Assembly: GCA_041645025.1 (NCBI GenBank)
Contig: JBAZQV010000025.1
Coordinates: 1 to 12,851 of the forward strand
Source: GW2011-AR5 sp041645025
Lineage (GTDB): Archaea; Aenigmatarchaeota; Aenigmatarchaeia; GW2011-AR5
DNA length: 12,851 nt
Direction: 5' to 3'
Shown: positions 6,902-11,331 of the stretch, piece by piece
Numbering within the stretch: the first letter of the stretch is position 1
Layout of the letters: each line of letters begins with the position of its first letter
Program-made: the position numbers and the translations under genes
The notes under the pieces: model-generated
Told to the model about the DNA's origin: nothing
What the model saw: the letters and a program-made list of their open reading frames with translations, nothing else
The model's database searches: none

Positions 6902-7690
6902 ATGTACATAATAAAAGCAGACGGCCGAAAGGAGGCGTTCAGCGAAGAGAAGATAATAGGAACCTGCATAAGGGCTGGCGTATCAAATGTCGTCGCCAGA
7001 AGGATAGCAAAAAAGATAGCTGCATCCGTCCAGGACGGCATGACGACCCACAAGATATACACTACGATTCTTGATGAACTTGACAAGGCAAGCGGCCAGT
7101 CGCTCTTCATGCTGAGGGAAGCTGTAGCAAATCTCGATCCTGTTACATTCGAACTGTATATTAAGAAAGTGCTAGAAGCCCATGGCTACAAATGCACCTG
7201 GAACAAGCTCATACAGGGTATGTACGTCGAGCACCAGGTGGACCTCATAGCAACAAAGGAAAAAACCTTTCTGATAGAATGCAAGCGCCACTTCAACCCG
7301 CACCGCTTTACCGGCCTTGGCATATGCCTCCAGGTAGATGCACGGCTCAATGATATAGTGGTCGGAAACAAAAACGGCAAGAATAATTACAAATTTGACG
7401 CTGCTTGGGTCGTTACGAACACGAAATTTTCTGAACATGCCAAGCTCTATGCAAAGGGTATAGGAATACGCCTTACTGGCTGGCGCTACGAAAAGGAATT
7501 TTCGCTGGAAACTCTTATACAGGACAAGAAAGTCCTTCCAGTCACGCTGCTGAAAGCTGATATATCAGTCCACCGACAGCTTATTAGCAAAAAGATAATA
7601 ACCCTCCAGGATTTGCTGCGTGAAAAGCCTAAAATACCAAATTTAAAGGATTTGGTAGCCCAAGCAAACGCACTTCTGGACAAGCTTTAA
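6902..7690 (+). CDS. ATP-cone domain fused to a PD-(D/E)XK (Mrr-like) nuclease domain
   Basis: 262 residues from the ATG at 6902, chosen because a GTGAT ribosome-binding site overlaps the apgM stop just upstream. Residues 1-88 form an ATP-cone (YIIKADGRKEAFSEEKIIGT, then conserved 'RRIAKKI' and 'LREAVANLDP'), the nucleotide-binding module also found in ribonucleotide reductases and NrdR. Residues about 86-180 look like a restriction-endonuclease fold of the Mrr/DUF2034 type: KKVLEAHGY helix, E110, D114 in QVDLIA, and E126-C-K128 in FLIECK, giving the D-x(n)-E-x-K active site. A predicted helical C-terminus (LISKKIITLQDLL... LKDLVAQANALL) resembles a helix-hairpin-helix-like module. ATP-cone/endonuclease fusions are known but their biology is unclear; DNA repair, nucleotide-gated nuclease or defence roles are possible. 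It is adjacent to apgM by 4 nt. Confidence 0.8.
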   Translation: MYIIKADGRKEAFSEEKIIGTCIRAGVSNVVARRIAKKIAASVQDGMTTHKIYTTILDELDKASGQSLFMLREAVANLDPVTFELYIKKVLEAHGYKCTWNKLIQGMYVEHQVDLIATKEKTFLIECKRHFNPHRFTGLGICLQVDARLNDIVVGNKNGKNNYKFDAAWVVTNTKFSEHAKLYAKGIGIRLTGWRYEKEFSLETLIQDKKVLPVTLLKADISVHRQLISKKIITLQDLLREKPKIPNLKDLVAQANALLDKL

Positions 7691-7693
7691 ATA
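7686..7693 (+). promoter_or_regulatory. possible TATA box for the orphan structured RNA
   Basis: TTTAAATA covers the stop codon of the nuclease-like gene, about 35-40 nt before the first stem of the structured RNA candidate at 7727. This would place a transcription start near 7715-7720. No protein gene on the plus strand follows. Confidence 0.35.
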
Positions 7694-7726
7694 TAGGACA
7701 TGAAGTATAGGTTATTTGTTATGAAA

Positions 7727-7861
7727 GATCAGAGCTTCGATTTATCAAGGAATTAACGTATCGAATCTGATTAGTCATAGGACTCTGGCAGAGGAGAATC
7801 TCAGGCTTAAGACCACGTCTTAAGTTGGTGTCCTTTGTGATACCTTAATGAGCTCTGAATC
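7727..7861 (+). ncRNA. structured RNA candidate of unknown class
   Basis: The roughly 190-nt gap between two convergent genes has no coding frame but folds strongly. Hairpin I: 7728-7733 with 7766-7771 and 7736-7741 with 7760-7765, bulged GC, 18-nt loop. Stem II: 7774-7778 with 7837-7841 and 7779-7783 with 7830-7834, a UU bulge between. Stem II encloses a perfect 8-bp hairpin with a 3-nt loop, 7806-7813 with 7817-7824. A closing stem, 7730-7736 with 7851-7857 (extendable to 7727-7861 with one bulged A), competes with hairpin I, so two folds are possible. It matches no RNA class I can recognise (not tRNA, 5S, SRP or RNase P by their conserved motifs). It could also be a 3' UTR element of either neighbour. 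Confidence 0.5.
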
Positions 7862-7884
7862 ATGCCGGAGTTTAATAAAACTAA

Positions 7885-8442
7885 TTATCTGTTTAACGAA
7901 TAAAATGCAGCCAACGAACCCACAGAAGTAGCAGTCAGCAACGCGGCAGCATATTTCTTCGTTCTTGGTGTCTGGTTTTTAATAAAATTTGGTAGCCTTT
8001 CAGATTCCTTTAGTCCCGTAAAATCCCTGTAAGAATCAACAGTGTAACCTGTTACGGGTCCTGAAAGCAACCCCATTACAGCTGATCCGATAGTTCCTAT
8101 TGCAATCTCTTTTATGTTCCGCGAGCCTGCTGCGTAATAAAACGGTGGCTGTAAAGCTGCAAGGTAAACAAATGTGTATAATGTATCATGTAAGGCTTTG
8201 GTACGCTCGCTTGCAGCGTCTGTTATTCCGAACACCTTCTTTGAAAAGTCTCTACCTTGAGCATAAAGACTGCCGAATCCAGCGTATGTCAGCAATGAAC
8301 CTAGCATTCTTGCGTGCATGGAGGTTTCGCTAGACATCCCAGCCGGCCCCATTTCAAGCGCCGTATACATTGGATTTGTGGCAGTAATAATCGCAGTCGA
8401 ATCGATGAAGTGATTTTTCAACGCATCAAAAATTTTCTTCAT
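7885..8442 (-). CDS. AlaE-like (L-alanine exporter family) membrane protein
   Basis: 185 residues from the ATG at 8442; a TTG three codons further up is in frame but less likely. The sequence follows the AlaE layout: an N-terminal DSTAIITATNPMYTALEMGP segment, 'GMSSETSMHARMLGSLLTYAG' then a YAQGRDF motif, LHDTLYTFVYLAALQPPFYY, and a Gly-rich helix ending GPVTGYTVDSYRDF, comparable with 'GAVYGYFLDYCRR' in E. coli AlaE. About four membrane helices are predicted. E. coli AlaE (149 residues) exports L-alanine; whether this homologue does is inference. The C-terminus carries an extra membrane-like segment (YAAALLTATSVGSLAAFYSL). It starts 34 nt after the stop of the tRNA thiolase gene, so it may share that transcript, though an A/T-rich TATA-like element (8464-8473, minus strand) could also drive it alone. 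Confidence 0.7.
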   Translation of the reverse strand: MKKIFDALKNHFIDSTAIITATNPMYTALEMGPAGMSSETSMHARMLGSLLTYAGFGSLYAQGRDFSKKVFGITDAASERTKALHDTLYTFVYLAALQPPFYYAAGSRNIKEIAIGTIGSAVMGLLSGPVTGYTVDSYRDFTGLKESERLPNFIKNQTPRTKKYAAALLTATSVGSLAAFYSLNR

Positions 8443-8475
8443 GCACAAAACATAATAAAAAACTTCTTAAAATAA

Positions 8476-9357
8476 TTAGATTTTCTTAACTTCTCCCCTT
8501 AACTGGCATGCCTTGCAAACCTCTTGTGAGGAAGGTTCGCCGCATTTTAAGCAGTCTTTTATGTCCTGTGGCTCTTTTACGAATGTCACCTTTTCGCCGA
8601 ATTTGACAATCTGGTTCTTGGTGCCCGGATGTTTTGCTTCCATTTCATTGATAATTGTCTGGACATCGCGGCGGACATTGTCAAGAGAATAAGGACATTC
8701 GCCTTCAAAATAGGGTATGTTATTTACGATGGCATAGGCAACCAACTCTTTTTCGGCGATGTTTTTGAGCGGCTTTATCCTTGGCACAAACTTATTGCTG
8801 CCACTTTTTCTTTTTATCCTGCCGGCATCACCGCGCATGACATTCATCATGATGCTTTGCGATTCATCGTCAAGATTGTGACCCACAGCAAGCTTTGTGG
8901 CGCCCAGTTCGCGGGATTTTTTATTCAGCAGGTAACGCCGGAAAACTCCGCATTTTGTGCAGAATTTGCTCTCCTTTAGTTCATCTAGGGAAGCGCCTAT
9001 TTCATCCTTGAAAGAAAAAACATGGTGTTCAATTCCAATTGTTTTGGTTAGATCCGTGACAACAACTATGCTCTTGTTCCTGTAGTCCTTTATGCCCTCG
9101 TCTATAGTAATTGCAAATATTTTTATGGGAACTTTCTTCCTGAGCTTGTCCATGAGGTGCAGCAGTACCATCGAATCCTTTCCGCCGCTCACGCCAATAG
9201 CGATATTATCGCCCTTTTTGACCATGTTTTCTTTGCTTACGGTTCTTGTAAAATTCCTTTCTATCTGCCTTGTCAAGCATAGGCCGCAGTAATGCCTGCC
9301 TTCGTTTACACGCAGGTAAACCGCCGCCTTCCCGCAGTTACATTTTTGAGAATTCAT
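8476..9357 (-). CDS. ttuA: tRNA-uridine 2-thiolation enzyme, TtuA/NcsA (Ncs6/CTU1) family
   Basis: 293 residues. It activates tRNA uridine by adenylation and inserts sulfur received from a ubiquitin-like carrier (2-thiouridine, in the T-loop for TtuA or wobble position for NcsA). Domains in order: N-terminal zinc finger (C6, C8, C24, C27), PP-loop ATPase motif SGGKDS at 57-62, the C133-x-x-C136 and C221 set that binds the [4Fe-4S] cluster in TtuA, VGHNLDDESQS (158-168), and a C-terminal zinc finger (C269, C272, C281, C284). All ligand cysteines are present. The ATG at 9357 is chosen because it follows the stop of the sulfur-carrier gene by a single base; this is the expected partner. TtuA versus NcsA specificity cannot be decided by eye. 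No E1-like activating enzyme is in the window. Confidence 0.92.
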   Translation of the reverse strand: MNSQKCNCGKAAVYLRVNEGRHYCGLCLTRQIERNFTRTVSKENMVKKGDNIAIGVSGGKDSMVLLHLMDKLRKKVPIKIFAITIDEGIKDYRNKSIVVVTDLTKTIGIEHHVFSFKDEIGASLDELKESKFCTKCGVFRRYLLNKKSRELGATKLAVGHNLDDESQSIMMNVMRGDAGRIKRKSGSNKFVPRIKPLKNIAEKELVAYAIVNNIPYFEGECPYSLDNVRRDVQTIINEMEAKHPGTKNQIVKFGEKVTFVKEPQDIKDCLKCGEPSSQEVCKACQLRGEVKKI

Positions 9358-9358
9358 G

Positions 9359-9544
9359 CTAGCCACCAGAAATAACAGCAATTAATTCAAGGACATCATT
9401 GTCCTTTATAATCTCGTCGTGCGGCATCAGTTGCCCTTTCCTCTTGACCAAGACAGTTTCGGGATTGATTTTGGCAGAATTAAGTGCATCTTTTACAGTC
9501 TTGCCCCTGACGACAACAGATTTTCCATTTATTTTGACCTTCAT
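9359..9544 (-). CDS. ubiquitin-like sulfur carrier (MoaD/ThiS/SAMP-like)
   Basis: 61 residues with a beta-grasp pattern: MKVKINGKSVVVRGKTVKDA, then a helix (LNSAKINPE), TVLVKRKGQLMPHDEIIKDN and DVLELIAVISGG. The exposed C-terminal Gly-Gly is the site that is adenylated and thiocarboxylated in TtuB, ThiS, MoaD and SAMPs. The ATG at 9544 starts directly at the first beta strand; longer frames add unconserved residues that run into the tRNA gene region. The gene lies 1 nt upstream of ttuA on the same strand, so the likely role is sulfur donation for tRNA thiolation. Protein conjugation (SAMPylation) is a second possibility known for such proteins in haloarchaea. Its start is 37 nt from the divergent tRNA gene, so the promoters overlap. 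Confidence 0.88.
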   Translation of the reverse strand: MKVKINGKSVVVRGKTVKDALNSAKINPETVLVKRKGQLMPHDEIIKDNDVLELIAVISGG

Positions 9545-9581
9545 TTTAAAGGTTACTGCTATAAACAGATTAAAAGGAAAG

Positions 9582-9789
9582 GCCAGCGTCGCATAACTTG
9601 GCATTGCGCCAGACTATTAGTTCTTGCTAATAGGGTGAATCTCGAACGACGCGAAGCGTCCATAGAGACAACTGGTGTCCTCTGGACTTGCAGGTTCAAA
9701 ACCGAGGAAGGATATCCTTCCTAAGGTCTTACCAACCTTAGGTGGCTCCGCAGTATTATGCTGCCTCGATGAATTTCCTGCCGCTGGCG
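9582..9789 (+). tRNA. class II tRNA, Ser-type (probably GCU), interrupted by introns
   Basis: Acceptor stem GCCAGCG (9582-9588) pairs with CGCTGGC (9782-9788), with discriminator G73 at 9789; CCA is not encoded. The D-arm reads GCA..TGC (9591-9607) with GG at 9599-9600. The long variable arm is GTCC-TCT-GGAC (9677-9687), so it is Ser- or Leu-type, and G73 favours Ser. The T-stem is GCAGG (9690-9694)/CCTGC (9777-9781), with the T-loop split by a 75-nt intron. The anticodon arm is also interrupted: CCAG (9609-9612) pairs with CTGG (9672-9675). One reconstruction joins c9614, t9625-t9631 and c9672, giving stem CCAGA/TCTGG and loop CTGCTAA, anticodon GCU (9626-9628). This needs a roughly 10-nt and a 40-nt intron and lacks a clean splicing motif for the first, so the anticodon is provisional. 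Confidence 0.7.
9701..9775 (+). other. T-loop intron (59/60) of the first Ser-type tRNA
   Basis: A near-ideal archaeal bulge-helix-bulge motif: the T-stem GCAGG/CCTGC is the outer helix, TTCA (9695-9698) pairs with TGAA (9770-9773) as the 4-bp central helix, and the bulges are AAA (9699-9701) and TTT (9774-9776). The inner helix CGAGG (9703-9707)/CCTCG (9764-9768) closes the intron. Cutting after the second base of each bulge leaves the canonical T-loop TTCAAAT. The intron itself contains a 16-nt palindrome (GGAAGGATATCCTTCC, 9706-9721) and an 8-bp hairpin, CCTAAGGT (9719-9726)/ACCTTAGG (9735-9742). Confidence 0.8.
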
Positions 9790-9827
9790 CTCTTTTTACC
9801 TAAGAATGACGAAATTCTAAGCCGCAT

Positions 9828-9857
9828 TACGCATCTTTAAGAACCAAGAAATGCGTA
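9828..9857. repeat. 7-bp inverted repeat flanking a TATA box
   Basis: TACGCAT (9828-9834) and ATGCGTA (9851-9857) are reverse complements around CTTTAAGA (9835-9842), the probable TATA box for the small membrane protein gene. Spacing to the ATG at 9866 is about 27 nt, arguing for a leaderless start there rather than at the ATG at 9851, which lies inside the right arm. The repeat may be an operator. Confidence 0.4.
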
Positions 9858-9865
9858 GTTCTATT

Positions 9866-10234
9866 ATGGCTATAAACTGGAAAGCTGTTTTAATAGGAGC
9901 CGTAGCCTTTATCGTCTTAGGAATAATCCTGGGCTTTGTACATTCAATCCTGGGGTTGATAGGCGGAATACTGGGTGGCGTAATAGCAGCCTGGTATGCT
10001 AAGGTCAAGAAAGCGAGTGAAGGTCTAGTAGTGGGTCTTCTCGCAGGCTTGATTGGCGGCATAGTAGAAGGCGTTATTGCAGCAGTACTTCTTTCAGCAG
10101 CCTTTACTGCACTCGGATCAACTGCATTAGGTGCAGCAGTCGGAGCTGTTGGCATTGTTGCAATGGCCATCATCGGTCTTATCCTGGGACTAATCGGCGG
10201 CGTAATCGGTTCTTTCCTTGTAAAGAAGAAATAG
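9866..10234 (+). CDS. small Gly-rich membrane protein (DUF5518-like)
   Basis: 122 residues, almost entirely hydrophobic, with about four membrane helices rich in Gly, Ala and Ile (AINWKAVLIGAVAFIVLGII, GLIGGILGGVIAAWYAK, LVVGLLAGLIGGIVEGVIAA, AMAIIGLILGLIGGVIGSFL) and a short basic C-terminal KKK. The GG-repeat helices and the 'GGxIAAWYAK' loop resemble the archaeal DUF5518 family, whose function is unknown. ATG at 9866 fits a leaderless mRNA from the TATA box at about 9838; ATG at 9851 would add MRSSI. It lies alone between the two Ser-type tRNA genes and is followed by a long T-rich stretch. Confidence 0.7.
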   Translation: MAINWKAVLIGAVAFIVLGIILGFVHSILGLIGGILGGVIAAWYAKVKKASEGLVVGLLAGLIGGIVEGVIAAVLLSAAFTALGSTALGAAVGAVGIVAMAIIGLILGLIGGVIGSFLVKKK

Positions 10235-10235
10235 A

Positions 10236-10258
10236 TTTTTCTTTTTTTCTTTAATTTT
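10236..10258 (+). terminator. T-rich terminator after the small membrane protein gene
   Basis: The bases right after the stop codon are almost all T in runs of 5-7, with no hairpin, which is the usual archaeal termination signal. The whole 10235-10310 gap is T-rich and also contains the likely TATA element (TTTATTTAA, about 10277-10285) for the downstream tRNA. Confidence 0.55.
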
Positions 10259-10333
10259 TGTTTATGTTTAGCTTTGTTTATTTAATCTTTAGTGCATATT
10301 TTTTCTAAATGCCGGTGTGGCGGAGCTTGGTAA

Positions 10334-10375
10334 TAACCTTTCCAGAAAGCTTAACCAAAGCGGAAGGTCGCCAAT
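10334..10375 (+). other. D-loop intron of tRNA-Ser(UGA)
   Basis: TTGG (10327-10330) pairs with CCAA (10371-10374) as a 4-bp central helix; bases after each strand (TAA and TAC) form the bulges. An inner helix joins 10336-10343 with 10362-10368 (one bulged T). Exact ends are uncertain by about 2 nt because adjacent A/T bases repeat at both junctions. Confidence 0.65.
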
Positions 10376-10391
10376 ACGCGCTAGCCTTGAG

Positions 10392-10429
10392 TTTTCCGTT
10401 AACGCTTTTGCGCAAAGCGGAAAAGGGTT
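10392..10429 (+). other. canonical 37/38 intron of tRNA-Ser(UGA)
   Basis: The anticodon stem is the outer helix. The 3-nt bulges are AGT (10390-10392) and TTA (10428-10430), and the inner helix is TTTCCG (10393-10398)/CGGAAA (10418-10423). The central helix CTTG/AGGG is weak (one G-C plus G.T pairs). The cut positions give a normal 7-nt anticodon loop. Confidence 0.75.
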
Positions 10430-10462
10430 AGCTAGAGTGCCTATGGCACATGCAGGTTCAAA

Positions 10463-10518
10463 AAGCCCTTTCTTAAAAAGAAAGCGCTTGCGGAAAGAAC
10501 GCAAGCATGGCTGGAATT
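10463..10518 (+). other. T-loop intron (59/60) of tRNA-Ser(UGA)
   Basis: Outer helix is the T-stem. The central helix TTCA/GGAA has three pairs plus an A.G mismatch, the bulges are AAA (10461-10463) and TTT (10517-10519), and the inner helix is AGCC (10464-10467)/GGCT (10509-10512). The intron holds two hairpins: CTTTCTT/AAGAAAG (10468-10484) and GCTTGCG/CGCAAGC (10486-10506). Splicing restores TTCAAAT. Same position as in the tRNA at 9582. Confidence 0.8.
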
Positions 10519-10521
10519 TCC

Positions 10522-10536
10522 TGCCGCCGGCGCTTT
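10522..10536 (+). repeat. 15-bp direct repeat, copy 1 (3' end of tRNA-Ser)
   Basis: TGCCGCCGGCGCTTT spans the last T-stem bases, the acceptor 3' strand, the discriminator and four downstream bases. An identical copy lies at 11903-11917, beyond the toxin-antitoxin/GNAT operon. Duplicated tRNA 3' ends are typical of tRNA-targeted integration (attL/attR). Confidence 0.6.
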
Positions 10537-10538
10537 CA

Positions 10539-10610
10539 TACTCAAGTAGGTGTCTTTGCAGAAAACGGTTTTCAGCCACAGATACGGGAAGATGCTGGAC
10601 AGCTTGAGTA
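10539..10610 (+). ncRNA. small structured element downstream of tRNA-Ser(UGA)
   Basis: The gap between the tRNA and the antitoxin promoter is enclosed by an 8-bp inverted repeat, TACTCAAG (10539-10546)/CTTGAGTA (10603-10610). Inside, GTGTCT (10550-10555) pairs with AGATAC (10580-10585) and GAAAA (10561-10565) with TTTTC (10569-10573). It may be a small RNA processed from the tRNA transcript or a relic; no class is recognised. Confidence 0.35.
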
Positions 10611-10617
10611 AGAAATC

Positions 10618-10626
10618 TTTATATAT
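10618..10626 (+). promoter_or_regulatory. TATA box of the toxin-antitoxin/GNAT operon
   Basis: TTTATATAT is centred about 26 nt before the GTG at 10648 and 35 nt before the ATG at 10657. GGTGAT at 10647-10652, a match to the anti-Shine-Dalgarno sequence, precedes the ATG by 4 nt. Thus either a leaderless GTG start or a short-leader ATG start is possible; ATG is preferred here. Confidence 0.5.
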
Positions 10627-10656
10627 TTTTCTTACCAGTATTACTTGGTGATAAAA

Positions 10657-10917
10657 ATGAGCGATATTATTGGAAAGACGATAGTTACGGAAAAAGGTCA
10701 GATAACAATACCAATAGAAATACGCCAGAAAGAGGGCATCATGCCGAACGACGAGCTGTTTGTTGTGGACGCAGACGGCGCAATTGTCATAACAAAGCCA
10801 CAGAAAGGCAAGCTTGTGCAGCTGTTCAGGCAGGCATCCGGGCTAGTTACGTATGAAGATATTAGAAAACTAAGGCAGGAAAACGAAGCCTCGCTTGCAA
10901 AGAAGATGAAAAAATGA
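10657..10917 (+). CDS. vapB: AbrB/SpoVT-fold antitoxin of a VapBC pair
   Basis: 86 residues. The N-terminal half is a swapped-hairpin AbrB DNA-binding domain: GKTIVTEKGQITIPIEIRQK, then GIMPNDELFVVDADGAIVIT. The C-terminal half (LVQLFRQASGLVTYEDIRKL...EASLAKKMKK) is the charged helical segment that in such antitoxins wraps the PIN toxin. It would neutralise the toxin and repress its own promoter. The ATG at 10657 has a GGTGAT ribosome-binding site; GTG at 10648 is an alternative. Its stop overlaps the toxin ATG (ATGA, 10914-10917), the normal coupled order. The operon lies directly after a tRNA gene, a common place for acquired genes. Confidence 0.85.
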   Translation: MSDIIGKTIVTEKGQITIPIEIRQKEGIMPNDELFVVDADGAIVITKPQKGKLVQLFRQASGLVTYEDIRKLRQENEASLAKKMKK

Positions 10918-11330
10918 GAATTTGCGCAGACACGTGGTTCCTAATAGAGCTTTCAAGAGGAGAGAAAAATTCCTTAAAAATTCTTAAGCAGGTAGAAGAC
11001 AGCGTGCACGAGCTGTTTATACCCGCGCTTGCATTAAGCGAATTCTTTGCTGTTTTGTATCAAAAAGGCATGCCGTCTCTGGCAGAAAGCATATTTGCCC
11101 AGATCATGGTATCTAAAAACATAAGCATAGTTCCTGTAGATTCCAGCTCATGCATCAAAATAGCCAAAATAAAACATTCATTCGGGCTCTCTTTAGCAGA
11201 CGCTTCTATGGTCGCGGCTTACAAAATAACAAATTCTGAAGTGCTGTTGGCGAAAGATTCGGATTTTTCTGCGGCGATAAAACAAAACTATGTAAAAGTC
11301 AGCACGGCAAAAGATATGCTGAAAAAGTGA
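10914..11330 (+). CDS. vapC: PIN-domain ribonuclease toxin
   Basis: 138 residues, typical VapC size. The acidic PIN active-site residues are visible: D6 in ICADTWFL, E43 in ALALSEFF, D96 in LSLADASMVA and D115/D117 in LLAKDSDF. VapC toxins cut RNA, often tRNA or rRNA, when freed from the antitoxin. The start overlaps the antitoxin stop by 4 nt, so translation is coupled. All catalytic positions look intact, so the toxin is probably functional. Proximity to intron-rich tRNA-Ser raises the possibility of a tRNA target, but nothing in the sequence shows this. Confidence 0.88.
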   Translation: MRICADTWFLIELSRGEKNSLKILKQVEDSVHELFIPALALSEFFAVLYQKGMPSLAESIFAQIMVSKNISIVPVDSSSCIKIAKIKHSFGLSLADASMVAAYKITNSEVLLAKDSDFSAAIKQNYVKVSTAKDMLKK

Positions 11331-11331
11331 A

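Larger units (their letters stand above)
10311..10532 (+). tRNA. tRNA-Ser(UGA) with three introns
   Basis: A complete class II tRNA can be rebuilt from four exons. Acceptor GCCGGTG (10311-10317) pairs with CGCCGGC (10525-10531), with one G.T, then G73 at 10532 as expected for Ser. The D-arm is GCG.. with AGCTTGG (10324-10330), closed by CGC (10377-10379). Anticodon stem CTAGC (10381-10385)/GCTAG (10431-10435), loop C-T-TGA-G-A with UGA at 10388-10390. Variable arm GTGCC-TAT-GGCAC (10437-10449). T-stem GCAGG (10452-10456)/CCTGC (10520-10524), T-loop TTCAAAT after splicing. Exons total about 86 nt out of 222. Introns lie in the D-loop, at canonical 37/38, and in the T-loop at 59/60. CCA is not encoded. 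Confidence 0.9.

Noticed and set aside
7727..7861. tRNA, 5S rRNA, SRP RNA or RNase P RNA
   Set aside because: No T-arm/acceptor pairing, no 5S core, no SRP helix 8 motif and no RNase P conserved blocks could be found on either strand.
9609..9689. Class I reading of the first tRNA, pairing CCAGA with TCTGG at 9681-9685
   Set aside because: No acceptable anticodon loop results (only A34 or pyrimidine-37 loops), and TCTGG is better explained as part of the variable arm GTCC-TCT-GGAC.
10381..10435. Reading the anticodon of the second tRNA as GAG (Leu) with stem TAGCC/GGTTA
   Set aside because: It leaves surplus bases before the variable arm and conflicts with G73; the CTAGC/GCTAG stem with TGA anticodon fits all positions and gives proper 3-nt bulges.
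10289..10607. Protein-coding frames across tRNA-Ser(UGA) on both strands
   Set aside because: The DNA is fully explained by tRNA exons and hairpin-forming introns; the translations show no domain and are products of a stop-poor structured region.
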